A stretch of 64,000 nucleotides of DNA from JAQBQH01 sp035607415 (GTDB taxonomy: Bacteria > Myxococcota_A > Polyangia > Palsa-1104), in the NCBI GenBank assembly GCA_035607415.1, contig DATNAQ010000035.1:5909-69908 (forward strand), given 5' to 3'. The translations under genes were made by a program, and so were the position numbers. How positions within the stretch are numbered: the first letter of the stretch is position 1; every line of letters begins with the position of its first letter. Positions 8,221 through 17,891 of the stretch are shown piece by piece. Below the pieces are notes generated by a model. That model was given only the letters and a program-made list of their open reading frames with translations, was not told the origin of the DNA and made no database searches.

Positions 8221-8239
8221 GGTCGGCCGTGCGCCGACC
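8221..8239. terminator. Possible terminator hairpin
   Basis: A perfect 7-bp stem (GGTCGGC/GCCGACC) with a 5-nt loop lies 10 nt after the selenoprotein stop and before the convergent zinc-finger gene. It lacks a U-tract. Confidence 0.4.
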
Positions 8240-8269
8240 ACGCTGAAGACGAGACGCTAGGACCTGGCG

Positions 8270-8662
8270 CTACGCTTTGGCCACCTGGCCCGCGAGGGTC
8301 AGGACCTGGCGGACGGTCGTGCCCGCGACGACCTTGACCGCCTCGTCGAGCTCGCCCCGGTCCAAGAAGATGCCGTGGCACTTGTTGCAGTACTCGATGT
8401 GCACGGGCCCGAGATCGACTTCTTTGAGCGCGCCCGGACAGGCGGGGCACGAGGTCGTCGTGTCCGACGCCGGATCGGGCGATGCCGTGCCGGCGAGCGC
8501 CGTGCGCAAGCGCGACAGGTCCTCCGCCTTGCCGCGCCCGAGGCGCTCGATCTCGCCGTGATCGAGCCACAGCCCGCCGCAGCTCGGGCAGAGATCCACC
8601 TCCACGTCGCCGACGCGCGCCTTGTCGAGGACCGAGGTGCACTTCACGCACGTGAGGTTCAT
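8270..8662 (-). CDS. TFIIB-type zinc-ribbon protein (two tandem zf-TFIIB domains)
   Basis: The 130-residue protein is two copies of a zinc ribbon. Copy 1 has CVKC...CPSCGGLWLDHGE, and copy 2 has CPACPG...CNKCHGIFLDRGE. The CxxCxGxWLDxGE motif defines the zf-TFIIB family of small bacterial proteins of unknown role. The ATG at 8662 is fixed by an AAGGAG ribosome site 8 nt upstream. It is convergent with the selenoprotein gene. Confidence 0.75.
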   Translation of the reverse strand: MNLTCVKCTSVLDKARVGDVEVDLCPSCGGLWLDHGEIERLGRGKAEDLSRLRTALAGTASPDPASDTTTSCPACPGALKEVDLGPVHIEYCNKCHGIFLDRGELDEAVKVVAGTTVRQVLTLAGQVAKA

Positions 8663-8714
8663 CGCAGTCGCTCCTTGGCCGTGGAGGGCCAGCATATCAC
8701 AAGCCGGCCCGTGT

Positions 8715-8720
8715 TATCGT
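8715..8720 (+). promoter_or_regulatory. -10-like hexamer TATCGT
   Basis: It ends 6 nt before the GTG at 8727 and decides the rnc start. Confidence 0.45.
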
Positions 8721-8726
8721 CGACCC

Positions 8727-9446
<720 letters not shown>

Positions 9447-9494
9447 AATATTCGGTTGATTCCGGCGGGTCTCCAGTTTTAGCTTTTGTGCCTT

Positions 9495-9501
9495 AAGGAG
9501 G
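9495..9501 (+). promoter_or_regulatory. Shine-Dalgarno AAGGAGG of infA
   Basis: It lies 5 nt before the GTG at 9507 and selects that start over in-frame upstream codons, giving the canonical 72-residue IF-1. It contrasts with the many genes here that lack a ribosome site. Confidence 0.7.
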
Positions 9502-9506
9502 CTCTC

Positions 9507-9725
9507 GTGGCACGTAGCGACTTAGTTCAGATGGAAGGCGTAGTGAAGGAGGTCATGGTCGGCGGGAACTTCCGCGTCGAGGTCGAAGGCGGGCACAACG
9601 TGCTGGCACAGCTCGCCGGCAACATGCGCCGCAATCGCATCCGCGTGGTCCTCGGCGACCAGGTCACGGTCGCCGTTTCGCCGTACGATCCGACGCGCGG
9701 CCTGATCGTCTTCCGCGCCAAGTAG
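9507..9725 (+). CDS. infA: Translation initiation factor IF-1
   Basis: The 72-residue S1/OB-fold protein binds the ribosomal A site during initiation. MEGVVKEVMVGGNFRVEVEGGHNVLAQLAGNMRRNRI-type spacing and the ending YDPTRGLIVFRAK are diagnostic. Location beside rnc is not the usual infA context (often in ribosomal protein operons), so the genome may hold a second copy. It ends 21 nt from the convergent DUF4340 gene. Confidence 0.95.
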   Translation: MARSDLVQMEGVVKEVMVGGNFRVEVEGGHNVLAQLAGNMRRNRIRVVLGDQVTVAVSPYDPTRGLIVFRAK

Positions 9726-9746
9726 CCTCTCTTCTCCTTCGCAGAT

Positions 9747-11090
9747 CTACTTCTTCGTGAGGTCGGCCGTCTTCTTCATCCAACGGTCGACGGCGTACTT
9801 CTTGACCAGGTAGATGTCGGGCGATCCCGCCTTCTGCACGAAGTAGTCGCCGTCCTTGGTGCTGGCGCCGACGTTGATGGTGACCGGCGGCTTGCCCTTT
9901 TCGTGCAGCACGGCGCTCCCCGCCGGCTTCTTGAGCCCGGTCTTGGCCGGGTCCTTCTCCTCGGCGAAGCCCGACGCCACGAAGTTCTCGAAGCCACCGA
10001 CGGCCGGCTTGACCTTGGCGTCGTCGGCGGTGCCCTTGGCCGCGGTCCACTTGCCGTCCTTCTGCGTCAGCGTCGTGGTGTCGCCGCCGTCTTCGATCGT
10101 GACCGACTGCAGGTCGGCCGCCTTGGCCTTGACGATCGTCTTGTCGCGATAGTCGATGGGCTTGCGCGCGATGTGCTCGATGGAGAACTTCTTGACGGTG
10201 TAGACCTGCGGCGAATCGCTCGTCGCCACGAACACGTCGTCACCCTTTTCGGCGCCCACCCACAGCGTGTGCGGCTTGTCCTTCGCCGTCATCGTGATGG
10301 TGAGCTTGCCTTTTTCGTCGTCGACCTTCTTGTCGTCGGCGAAGTCGGAGGCGTGCAGGTTCGACAAGCCCTGCACCGCGGCGTTGACCTGCGTCATGTC
10401 GAGATCGGCCGACGTCCTCGGCGCCGTGCCCGTGGTCTCGACGATCTTCCACTTGGCGTCGTTCGGCTTGTCCTTGTCGCCGCCCGCCTCGCGCTCGAGC
10501 ACCAGCTTCGACGGCCCGTCCTCGACGGTGAGCTTGTTGATGTCGTTCGCCGTCAGCTCGAAGATGGCGTGGTCGCGCCAGCCCGACGGCGCGCGCGAGA
10601 TGGTGTACGGGTAGAGCCCGCTCGCCTGCCAGGTGTCGCTCTTGCCGTCGACGCGCATCATCGTGTAGCCGCCGACCGATTTTCCGACGTGCAGATCGAC
10701 GACGGCGTCGCCCTTGGCGTTCTTGGCCACGATGCGCGCGCCTTTGCCGTCGGCGACGCCGAGCTCGGCCTGCTTGTCGACGTTCTGCGAGGCGACGTCG
10801 TTGAACGTCAGCTTCTCCAGGCCGTCGAGCACCTGCTTGACGCCCTGCTGATCCGCCTTCCAGTCGCCGGGCGAGGTCACGCGCCACTGCCCGCTCTGGC
10901 GGCTGAGCACGGTCTTCTCGTTCTTGTCGCTCGTCAGCTCGAGCGTGAGGATGTCGGCCGCCTTGACCGCCGGCACCGGCCGTGGCGCCGGCCCCGAGCG
11001 CTGCCCCTTCTCCGGCGAGCGCATGACCGCGAACGCGATCCCGACGAGCACGAGCACGCCGACCAGCGCGTAGAGTGTCCGTTTCTCCAT
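9747..11090 (-). CDS. DUF4340 domain protein, last gene of the Gld-type ABC operon
   Basis: The 447-residue protein has one N-terminal transmembrane helix (residues 6-24) and a long periplasmic beta-rich region. That region shows repeated DUF4340-type motifs (a SGQWRVTSP-like strand, GVADGKGARI, and the later QKDGKWTAAKGTAD). It follows the GldG gene by 19 nt. The same pairing, DUF4340 after GldA-GldF-GldG, occurs widely in Myxococcota and other phyla. The role is unknown; an extracytoplasmic accessory of the transporter is a reasonable inference. Confidence 0.75.
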   Translation of the reverse strand: MEKRTLYALVGVLVLVGIAFAVMRSPEKGQRSGPAPRPVPAVKAADILTLELTSDKNEKTVLSRQSGQWRVTSPGDWKADQQGVKQVLDGLEKLTFNDVASQNVDKQAELGVADGKGARIVAKNAKGDAVVDLHVGKSVGGYTMMRVDGKSDTWQASGLYPYTISRAPSGWRDHAIFELTANDINKLTVEDGPSKLVLEREAGGDKDKPNDAKWKIVETTGTAPRTSADLDMTQVNAAVQGLSNLHASDFADDKKVDDEKGKLTITMTAKDKPHTLWVGAEKGDDVFVATSDSPQVYTVKKFSIEHIARKPIDYRDKTIVKAKAADLQSVTIEDGGDTTTLTQKDGKWTAAKGTADDAKVKPAVGGFENFVASGFAEEKDPAKTGLKKPAGSAVLHEKGKPPVTINVGASTKDGDYFVQKAGSPDIYLVKKYAVDRWMKKTADLTKK

Positions 11091-11109
11091 GTCGATAGAC
11101 TCCTAGCGT

Positions 11110-12801
11110 CTAGAGCTTGGCGCGCGCACGCCGCGCCGACCGCAGGCGCCAACGCATCACGCCGAACAGAATGAACAACAGCGGCACACCGACGATGTTG
11201 ATCGCTTGCAGCACGATCGGCGTCGTGTCCGACGAGACGGTGACCGGCCGCTGCGTGATCGCCTTGGCCCGGATCGACGACATCGCCTTGTCCTGCGCCA
11301 GCCAATCCATGACGTTGAGGTCGAACGCCAGATCGATCTGATAGACCGGCACGTAGCGCGACACGCCGGCGACGTAGAGATCGCTCACCACGTTGGCCGA
11401 GCCGAACACGAACAGCCGCCCCGGCGCCTCGCTCGCGTCGATCGGCTTCTCCGCGTCCGGCGGCAAGGATGCGTTCGCCGGCAGCGTCGTCTTCTCGCCC
11501 TTCTCGTTGGGGAACGGCTTGCCCGCGTAGAACGACTTGAACTTGCCCTCGACGGTGTAGCCGAGCGAGAACGGCCCCTTGTCGTCGCCCGGCTTGAGCG
11601 GCACCGTCGGGTTGAGCACGAAGAAGCCCTTTTGCCGCCACGCCTGGCCCGACGACTGCGCCAGCTGCGTGTAGACCAGGCCCGCCTGCGCCTTGTTGTC
11701 CTTGAGCAGCTCCACCGACGAGGCGAAGGGCACGATGAGCGCGTCCACGTGCTCGAACAGCGGGCTCGACTTGGCGATCGAGTCGGTGACCATGAAGGTC
11801 GGGTAGTTCCCGAGCTGCATCTGCCCGTCGACCATGAGCGGGCCGGGCGCGTTCTTCTGCGGCTCGAGGATGACGTCGTCGTTGATCTTGAGGCCGTAGT
11901 GGCCGAGGAGATCGTCGAGCCCGGTGTCGTTCTTGCGCCCGATCTGCGGCGGCGCCGCCTGTCCCGGCATCTGCATCTGCTGCGGCGTCTCGAAGGTCAT
12001 GCCGTCGACGAAGAAGGCGACCGACTTGCCCTTCATGAGGAACTGGTCGATCACGAACTTCGCGCGATCGGTGAACGGCTGCTTCGGCCCCGCGATCACC
12101 AGCGCCGCGACGTCGTCGGGGATCTGCTTGCCCTTCAAGTCGGTGGGCACCGCCTCGAAGAAGTCCATGTACTGCTTGAGCGCCTGCAGCCCGCCGCCTT
12201 GCCCCTGCTGCTGCCCGCCGGTGGTCTGCAGCTCGCCCTCCGACGTGGCGAAGGCGATCTTGGTCTTCTTCTGCGTCAGCATGCGGACGCGCTTGTCGAT
12301 CTCGAACTCGAGCCCCTCGGGCGAGTTGACCTCGGGGATCGACTCGACGTTGCCCTGATACGACAGCGCGATGCCGAGGTACGAGGCGCCGATCTCGACC
12401 TTGTTGTTCGAGATGCGGCCGCGCCGCATCTTCGGCACCTTCATCTTCGTCGCTTCTTCCTCGAGCTTGGAATCCTCGCCCGGGTCGATCGCCTCCCACT
12501 TGAGCTTGCCCTTCGAGGCGTGGGCGTACTCGTCGAGGAGGTCGCGCACGTACTGCGCCGTCTGCGAGAACGGCGGCTGCAGATCGCCGGAGATGAACGC
12601 CTTGACCTGCAGCACGTCGGGCAGCTTGGCGACGAGATCCTTCGACGCCGGCGACAGCGTGTAGACGTGATCCTGCGTCAGGTCGATGCGCTTTCCGAAG
12701 CGCGCGGCGATCACGTTGACCGCCACCACGCCGAGAATCACGAGCACCAAAAAGACGATCGCGTTGGCGCCGGTTTTGGCCTTGCTCGGTGCCGTTGCCA
12801 T
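11110..12801 (-). CDS. GldG-like ABC-type periplasmic component
   Basis: The 563-residue protein has an N-terminal membrane helix (about 12-32), a large periplasmic domain of the GldG/DUF7088 family, and a C-terminal helix (about 527-547) before a basic tail. Motifs include the HVYTLSPASKDLVAKL segment after the first helix and the GMTFETPQQ region. GldG is essential for gliding in Flavobacterium, where it pairs with GldA/GldF. Outside gliders, homologues form an ABC exporter of unknown substrate. It abuts the permease stop directly (12802/12801). Confidence 0.75.
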   Translation of the reverse strand: MATAPSKAKTGANAIVFLVLVILGVVAVNVIAARFGKRIDLTQDHVYTLSPASKDLVAKLPDVLQVKAFISGDLQPPFSQTAQYVRDLLDEYAHASKGKLKWEAIDPGEDSKLEEEATKMKVPKMRRGRISNNKVEIGASYLGIALSYQGNVESIPEVNSPEGLEFEIDKRVRMLTQKKTKIAFATSEGELQTTGGQQQGQGGGLQALKQYMDFFEAVPTDLKGKQIPDDVAALVIAGPKQPFTDRAKFVIDQFLMKGKSVAFFVDGMTFETPQQMQMPGQAAPPQIGRKNDTGLDDLLGHYGLKINDDVILEPQKNAPGPLMVDGQMQLGNYPTFMVTDSIAKSSPLFEHVDALIVPFASSVELLKDNKAQAGLVYTQLAQSSGQAWRQKGFFVLNPTVPLKPGDDKGPFSLGYTVEGKFKSFYAGKPFPNEKGEKTTLPANASLPPDAEKPIDASEAPGRLFVFGSANVVSDLYVAGVSRYVPVYQIDLAFDLNVMDWLAQDKAMSSIRAKAITQRPVTVSSDTTPIVLQAINIVGVPLLFILFGVMRWRLRSARRARAKL

Positions 12802-13515
12802 TTAGCGCCACCTCCGGCTGTCGAGCGTCGTCTGCGCCACCATGAGGCACACGAAGATCACCGACACGTAGTAGAGGACGTCGCGCAGGTCGATGACCCC
12901 GCGCGCGATGTTCATGAAGTGCGAGCCGATCGACAGCCCCGCGGCGAACGGCGCCAGCGACGGCGGAATCACGCCGATGATCGCGCCGAGCAGATACAGC
13001 GAGAAGCCGATGAAGAAGGCGACCAGCGCCGCCACGATCTGGCTGCGCGTGAACGCCGACGCCATGATGCCGATGGCCACGAACGCGCCCGCCATGAGCA
13101 GCGCGCCGAAGTAGGAGGCCACGGTGACGCCCTTGTCGAGCGGCCCGAGGAACGAGACGGTGATGGGGAAGGCCACCGTCAGAAGGAGCAGCACCGCCAT
13201 GAGCCCGAGCGCGGCGAGGAACTTGCCGCCGACGAGCTGCCAGTCGGTGACCGGCATCGTCAAGAGGAGCTCGAGCGTCCCTTCGCGCCGCTCTTCGGCG
13301 ACGAGGCGCATCGTGACGAAGGGAATGATGAGGCAGAACAAGAGCGGCATGTTCTCGAAGAAGTGGCGCATGTCGGCCTGACCGCCCGGCATGAACAGCT
13401 GCTTGAAGAACATGTACCCGGCGGTGGCGATGTACGCCGTCACCAGGATGTAGGGGATGGGCGAGTTGATGTAGCTTTGGAACTCGCGCTTGGCGATGGC
13501 CATCGTGTTGCGCAC
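12802..13515 (-). CDS. GldF-like ABC-2 permease
   Basis: The 237-residue integral membrane protein has about six transmembrane helices and the ABC-2 segment RREGTLELLLTMPVTDWQLVGGKF, shortened here in mention to its TLELLLTMPV core. The GTG at 13515 follows an AGGGAG site by 8 nt and lies 2 nt after the ATPase stop; ATG 13503 is the alternative. With the ATPase upstream and GldG downstream it completes a three-part transporter. Confidence 0.8.
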   Translation of the reverse strand: MRNTMAIAKREFQSYINSPIPYILVTAYIATAGYMFFKQLFMPGGQADMRHFFENMPLLFCLIIPFVTMRLVAEERREGTLELLLTMPVTDWQLVGGKFLAALGLMAVLLLLTVAFPITVSFLGPLDKGVTVASYFGALLMAGAFVAIGIMASAFTRSQIVAALVAFFIGFSLYLLGAIIGVIPPSLAPFAAGLSIGSHFMNIARGVIDLRDVLYYVSVIFVCLMVAQTTLDSRRWR

Positions 13516-13517
13516 GT

Positions 13518-14510
13518 TCAGGCTCCCTGTGTCGTCGTGAGCTTGCGGAAGACGTCCTCGAGGCTGGCCTTCTCCGGCGTCATCTGGAGAAGATCCATGC
13601 CCGAGGCCGTCGCGATCACGCGCGCGATGTCGCCGCGCGGATCGGCGCCCGTCTTGGCGATGACGCGGAACTGCGTCGCCCGCGGGCGATCCGAGAGCGA
13701 CCAGCCGCTGGTGTTGATCGCCTTGATGTCCTCGATGCCGTCGATGTGGCGCAGCAGCGTGAGCGGGTCGGACTCGTTGCCGCGCGCGCCGCCGATCTCG
13801 AGCAGGATCGACGAGGCGCCCGAGGACTTGCGCGCCAGATCGTCGGGCGTGCCGTCGGCGACCAGCTTGCCGTCGGAGATGATGATGATGCGCGAGCAGG
13901 TCGCCTGCACCTCGCCGAGGATGTGGGTGGAGAAGATGACCGTCTTCTCCTGCCCGATCGACTTGATGACGGTGCGGATCTCGGCGATCTGGTTGGGGTC
14001 GAGGCCCGAGGTCGGCTCGTCGAGGATGAGCACCTCGGGCTCGTGCACGATCGCCTGCGCCAGGCCGACGCGTTGGCGAAAGCCCTTGGACAGCTCGCCG
14101 ATGAGCGCGCCCAGACGGTCGCCGATGCCGCACTGCTCGACCACGCGCTTGAGGCGCGAGTGGCGCTTCTCCTTCGGCACGTCGCGAACGTCACACACGA
14201 ACTCGAGGTACTCGAGCACGCTCATGTCGCGATAGAGCGGCGTGTCCTCGGGCAGGTAGCCGATGCGGCTGCGCACCGACAGGCTGTCGCCGTAGACGTC
14301 GTGTCCGGCGACCTCGGCGCGCCCCGACGTCGGCGCGAGGAACGAGGTCAGGATCTTCATGGTCGTCGTCTTGCCCGCGCCGTTGGGCCCGAGGAAGCCG
14401 AGGACCTCGCCGGCTCGCACGTCGAACGAAATGCCGTCGACGGCGAAGCGGCCTGTGCCGCCGTAGTCCTTCCGCAACTGCTCGACGTGAATCATCACCT
14501 TGTCGGCCAT
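13518..14510 (-). CDS. ABC transporter ATPase, GldA-like
   Basis: The 330-residue ATPase drives the Gld-type transporter. Walker A is GPNGAGKTTTMKIL, the signature is LSKGFRQRVGLAQ, Walker B is EVLILDEPTSGLDP, and the H-loop is FSTHILGEV. A C-terminal extension (about 235-330) is typical of drug- and Gld-type exporters. It is the first gene of the four-gene ABC operon. The DUF6178-like gene lies 60 nt upstream on the same strand and may be cotranscribed. Confidence 0.9.
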   Translation of the reverse strand: MADKVMIHVEQLRKDYGGTGRFAVDGISFDVRAGEVLGFLGPNGAGKTTTMKILTSFLAPTSGRAEVAGHDVYGDSLSVRSRIGYLPEDTPLYRDMSVLEYLEFVCDVRDVPKEKRHSRLKRVVEQCGIGDRLGALIGELSKGFRQRVGLAQAIVHEPEVLILDEPTSGLDPNQIAEIRTVIKSIGQEKTVIFSTHILGEVQATCSRIIIISDGKLVADGTPDDLARKSSGASSILLEIGGARGNESDPLTLLRHIDGIEDIKAINTSGWSLSDRPRATQFRVIAKTGADPRGDIARVIATASGMDLLQMTPEKASLEDVFRKLTTTQGA

Positions 14511-14570
14511 CAGTAGATAAGCTCCGGGTTGGCGCCGTTTTTGTAGCGCCGAACATGGCGGGTTCGCAAC

Positions 14571-15851
14571 CTATTCCCGTTTTTCGGCGTGCATCTTTTT
14601 CGCGATGGTTTCGAGGGCGGCGGCGGCGCGTGACACATCGGCGAGCGAAGCGAAGTAGCGCGTGCCGTCGGCGGGCGGTGTATCCAGCGCGCGCGGATAC
14701 TCGGGCCGGCGCGCGCGCAGGGCACGTACGATTTCGTCCCACGGCTCGTCGAGCCCGACGGGGTCGAGCCCGTTTTTGACGAGGGTGTCGGCCAGCGTCT
14801 TGAGCTGCAGCCCGAGCGAGAAGCCGACGCGGAAGATGCGCTCCAGCGCGATCGACGTCAGCGCCTGACCGGCGCGCGCCGTGTCGCCCCGCGACAGATA
14901 TTCGAGCCCCAGCCCGACGGTGGCGGCGGCGCGGGCGAGCGCCTCCTTGCCCATCTCGAAGTCGCCCGGATCGACGAGGTCGGCGGCCATCGCCTTGTTG
15001 ATGAGCAGGACCAGCGTCGCGTGCAGCCGCTCGACGTCGGCGTCGGACGGCAGCGTGCCGAGCGCTTTTCCGAAGAAGCCGGCCTCGTCGAGCGAGCCGG
15101 CCAGCACCGCGGGCAGCTCGGTCGGCGTCTCCGGCGGCGGCGCGACGAAGGTGTGCTCGTCGAGCTTCACGCTCGCCGGATCGAGGTACTGATAGATCGA
15201 GAGCGCCTCGTAGAAGTCGACGTAGCCGAGATCGGCCATGCGGCCCTGTCGCCAGCGCCAGGCGTGCTCCTCGAGGTCCGAGCCGAGCTCCCACTTGGCG
15301 CCCATGATGATGCGCCGGCCGAGCTCGAGGTCGTAGCGATAGATCCAGTCGAGGGTGCGCTCGAGCGCCTTGCCATCTTCGCCCGGGGCCAGGATGTCGA
15401 TCAGATAGAAGCGGTCGGGAGTGGGGTAGTAGTGCCCCTCGGGCTCCTCGGGCGGCGTCTCGATGGTGAGGTCGTAGACGATCGCCTGGCGTTGCAGCCA
15501 CAGCGCGACCACCTCGGAGTCGAGCTTCTCGAGGACGCTGCCGAGCTTCTCGTAGCCGGCGTCGGCGAGCGTATCGATCCAGGCGTCGATGCGGCGCTCG
15601 TCGATGTGGTCGCGCTCCCAGACGTCGAGATCGACGAAGCCCTGCACCTGCTCCGGGGTGGCGAGCGCGACCAGCTCGGCCGCGTCGGCCAATCCAACCT
15701 CTTTGATCGCGTAATAGAGCTCCTGCACGGGTAAACTGGGCACGAGCTGGGCTGCGTCGGGCTCGCTGATGATGGCGTCGGCCTTGCGTCCCCGACGGGC
15801 ACGGGCCAGCGCCGCACGCCAGCGGCTCAAAGGAATGATCTCGTCACTCAT
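14571..15851 (-). CDS. DUF6178-like protein
   Basis: The 426-residue, soluble, helix-rich protein starts MSDEIIPLSRWRAALARARRG. It contains PVQELYYAIKEVGLADAAEL and YYPTPDRFYLIDIL-type segments that resemble the DUF6178 family found in delta-type proteobacteria. No catalytic motif is evident. It lies upstream of the ABC operon and diverges from an MFS transporter whose start is only 15 nt away. The open frame continues far upstream, but that part is antisense to clear genes and was discarded. Confidence 0.6.
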   Translation of the reverse strand: MSDEIIPLSRWRAALARARRGRKADAIISEPDAAQLVPSLPVQELYYAIKEVGLADAAELVALATPEQVQGFVDLDVWERDHIDERRIDAWIDTLADAGYEKLGSVLEKLDSEVVALWLQRQAIVYDLTIETPPEEPEGHYYPTPDRFYLIDILAPGEDGKALERTLDWIYRYDLELGRRIIMGAKWELGSDLEEHAWRWRQGRMADLGYVDFYEALSIYQYLDPASVKLDEHTFVAPPPETPTELPAVLAGSLDEAGFFGKALGTLPSDADVERLHATLVLLINKAMAADLVDPGDFEMGKEALARAAATVGLGLEYLSRGDTARAGQALTSIALERIFRVGFSLGLQLKTLADTLVKNGLDPVGLDEPWDEIVRALRARRPEYPRALDTPPADGTRYFASLADVSRAAAALETIAKKMHAEKRE

Positions 15852-15866
15852 GAACGGCTCTCTTCG

Positions 15867-16982
15867 GTGATCGGTCTTTACTACTTTTCCTTCTTCGGCG
15901 CGCTCGGGATCTTCCTGCCGTACTTTTCGCTGTGGCTGGTGGCCCAGGGGATGTTGCCTTCGCAGGCGACGCGCGTCTTGTCGCTGATACCGCTGATGGC
16001 GCTCTGCGTGCCGCCGCTGACGGGGCTCGCCGCCGACGCGCGGCGCCTGCGCGGCTGGCTCCTGCGCCTCGGCTCGGTGGCGACGGCGGTGGCGTTCCTC
16101 GGCTTCTTGCGCGCGCGGACGACGCACGAGCTGTGGCTGGCGACGGCGCTGTTCTGCTTCTTTCGCGCGCCGCTGACCTCGCTCGTCGACGCCACGACGC
16201 TGGCGCACGTGCACCACCACGGCGGCAGCTACGGGCGCATCCGCCTGTGGGGCTCGCTCGGCTTTCTCGTCGCCGCGGCGGCGACGGGCGCGGCGATCGA
16301 TCGCGTCGGCGTCGGCGTGATCGTGCACGCGGCGTCGTGGGGGCTCGGCGCCTGCGCGGTGGTGTCGTTCGCGCTGCCGGCGGCGCCGCCGAGCGCGCGC
16401 GAAGGCGTGGTCGGCGCCTGGCTGCATCGGCTCGGCGAGCTCGACACCTGGCTCTTCATCCTCGCCGCGGCGTTCGCGCAGATGGCGACCGCGGCGTACG
16501 ACTCGGGCTTCTCGCTGCACCTTGCGCGCCTCGGCTTCGGCGGGCGCTTCATCGGCGCCGCCTGGGCCACCGGCGTGGCGGCGGAGATCCTGCTGCTCGC
16601 CGCGTCGGGATGGATCCTCGCCCGCATCGGCGCGGCGCGGCTGTTCACGCTGACGCTGTTGACGGCGGTGGTGCGCTGGACGCTGCTCGCGCAGGTACGC
16701 TCGCCGGTGGCGATCTTGTGCCTGCAGCCGCTCCACGGGGTCACCTTCGGCCTGTTCTGGGTCTCGGGCGTGACGCTGGCGCGCGATCGCAACACGGAGA
16801 CGCCGACGGCGGCGCAGGGGCTGTTCTCGGCGGCGATCGGCATCGGCTCGCTCGGCGGCATGAACGTCGCCGGTCTGCTGCTCGAGCGCGGCGGCGGGCG
16901 CCTGCTCTATTCGGCGGCGGCGGTCTGCGCCGCGCTCGGCGCATTGTGCGCCTGGGCCTACGCCCATCGGCAGCGGAAGTGA
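15867..16982 (+). CDS. MFS transporter, HcaT/LacY-like
   Basis: The 371-residue membrane protein has about 12 hydrophobic helices. Its N-terminus GLYYFSFFGALGIFLPYFSLWL and the loop YGRIRLWGSLGF are typical of the MFS_1_like/3-phenylpropionate permease branch (only the cores YFSFFGALG and RIRLWGS are diagnostic). The substrate is unknown. The GTG start places the first helix at the N-terminus. No neighbouring catabolic genes suggest a substrate. Confidence 0.75.
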   Translation: MIGLYYFSFFGALGIFLPYFSLWLVAQGMLPSQATRVLSLIPLMALCVPPLTGLAADARRLRGWLLRLGSVATAVAFLGFLRARTTHELWLATALFCFFRAPLTSLVDATTLAHVHHHGGSYGRIRLWGSLGFLVAAAATGAAIDRVGVGVIVHAASWGLGACAVVSFALPAAPPSAREGVVGAWLHRLGELDTWLFILAAAFAQMATAAYDSGFSLHLARLGFGGRFIGAAWATGVAAEILLLAASGWILARIGAARLFTLTLLTAVVRWTLLAQVRSPVAILCLQPLHGVTFGLFWVSGVTLARDRNTETPTAAQGLFSAAIGIGSLGGMNVAGLLLERGGGRLLYSAAAVCAALGALCAWAYAHRQRK

Positions 16983-16988
16983 TAGTGT
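16983..16988 (+). promoter_or_regulatory. -10-like hexamer TAGTGT
   Basis: It overlaps the stop of the MFS gene and ends 9 nt before the GTG at 16998. Confidence 0.4.
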
Positions 16989-16997
16989 CATGAGGCT

Positions 16998-17891
16998 GTG
17001 CGCTGGATGCTCCTCATACTGCTGGGCTCTACCGGCTGCCGCTTCAGCGTCGATGCGCTGCAGGACGTCGGCCCCGCCGGCGACGCCGATCTCGCGATGC
17101 CCGCCGACGGCGCGGTGCGCTCCGATCCCGTCGATCTCGGCGCGCCCGACGATCTGACGGCGCCGCCCGTGGTCCAGGGCGACATGGCGCAGGATCCGTG
17201 CGCGGGCGCGCCGCCGCCCGCCGCCGGCGCCATCGGCGCGCAGTGCGTGATCGGCAACCCGCCCACCATCGATGGCGATCTCAGCGACTGGCCGCAGGGC
17301 TCGTTCCTCGGCATGACCAGCACCACCGCCGCCCAGGCCGAAGGCAGCTGGGGCGGGCCGCTCCCCGACGACGAGGACAGCTCGGCGCGCTTCGCGGTGC
17401 GCTGGGACCTCACCAACCTCTACGTCGCCGTGTCGATCACCGACGACATCCGCGAGACGCCCAACGCGCCGCCCGGCCTCAGCGACAACGACGCGCTCGA
17501 GATCTTCGTCGACGGCAACCACGACCGCACCACCAGCTACGGCAGCGACGACTGGCAGCTCGTCTATTCGGCCGACGGGCAGAAGGCGGCGGCGCGCGTG
17601 TCGCTCGTGTCGTGGCCGACGGGCGCGCACGAGGCGTGGGGCGGCACCAGCCCCTCGTTCACCGTCGAGGCGGCGATTCCGTGGAGCGCGCTCGGCGGCA
17701 GCGCCGCGGCGCCCGGCCGCATCGTCGGCTTCGACCTCAAGCTCGACGACAACGACGAGAAGAGCAAGACCACGCGCGACCGCGACCTCGTCATGTACTA
17801 CGTGCAGCCGAGCGGCGCCGGAGCCCCGAGCTGTGCGGCGCCCTATTGCCGCACCGACGTCTTCGGCGCCGTGCAGCTGCAAGGCCGCTAA
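16998..17891 (+). CDS. Lipoprotein with CBM9-like (DOMON-type) domain
   Basis: The 297-residue protein has a short lipoprotein signal (MRWMLLILLGSTGC; lipidated Cys at 14) and an Asp/Ala/Pro-rich linker (about 20-75). A carbohydrate-binding family 9-like beta-sandwich follows (about 85-295): TIDGDLSDWP at its start, then RWDLTNLYVAVSITDD and DALEIFVDGNHD, which fit the Ca-site region of the family. Such surface lipoproteins may bind sugars or act as cell-surface modules. The stop codon lies inside an inverted repeat at 17889-17994. Confidence 0.7.
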   Translation: MRWMLLILLGSTGCRFSVDALQDVGPAGDADLAMPADGAVRSDPVDLGAPDDLTAPPVVQGDMAQDPCAGAPPPAAGAIGAQCVIGNPPTIDGDLSDWPQGSFLGMTSTTAAQAEGSWGGPLPDDEDSSARFAVRWDLTNLYVAVSITDDIRETPNAPPGLSDNDALEIFVDGNHDRTTSYGSDDWQLVYSADGQKAAARVSLVSWPTGAHEAWGGTSPSFTVEAAIPWSALGGSAAAPGRIVGFDLKLDDNDEKSKTTRDRDLVMYYVQPSGAGAPSCAAPYCRTDVFGAVQLQGR

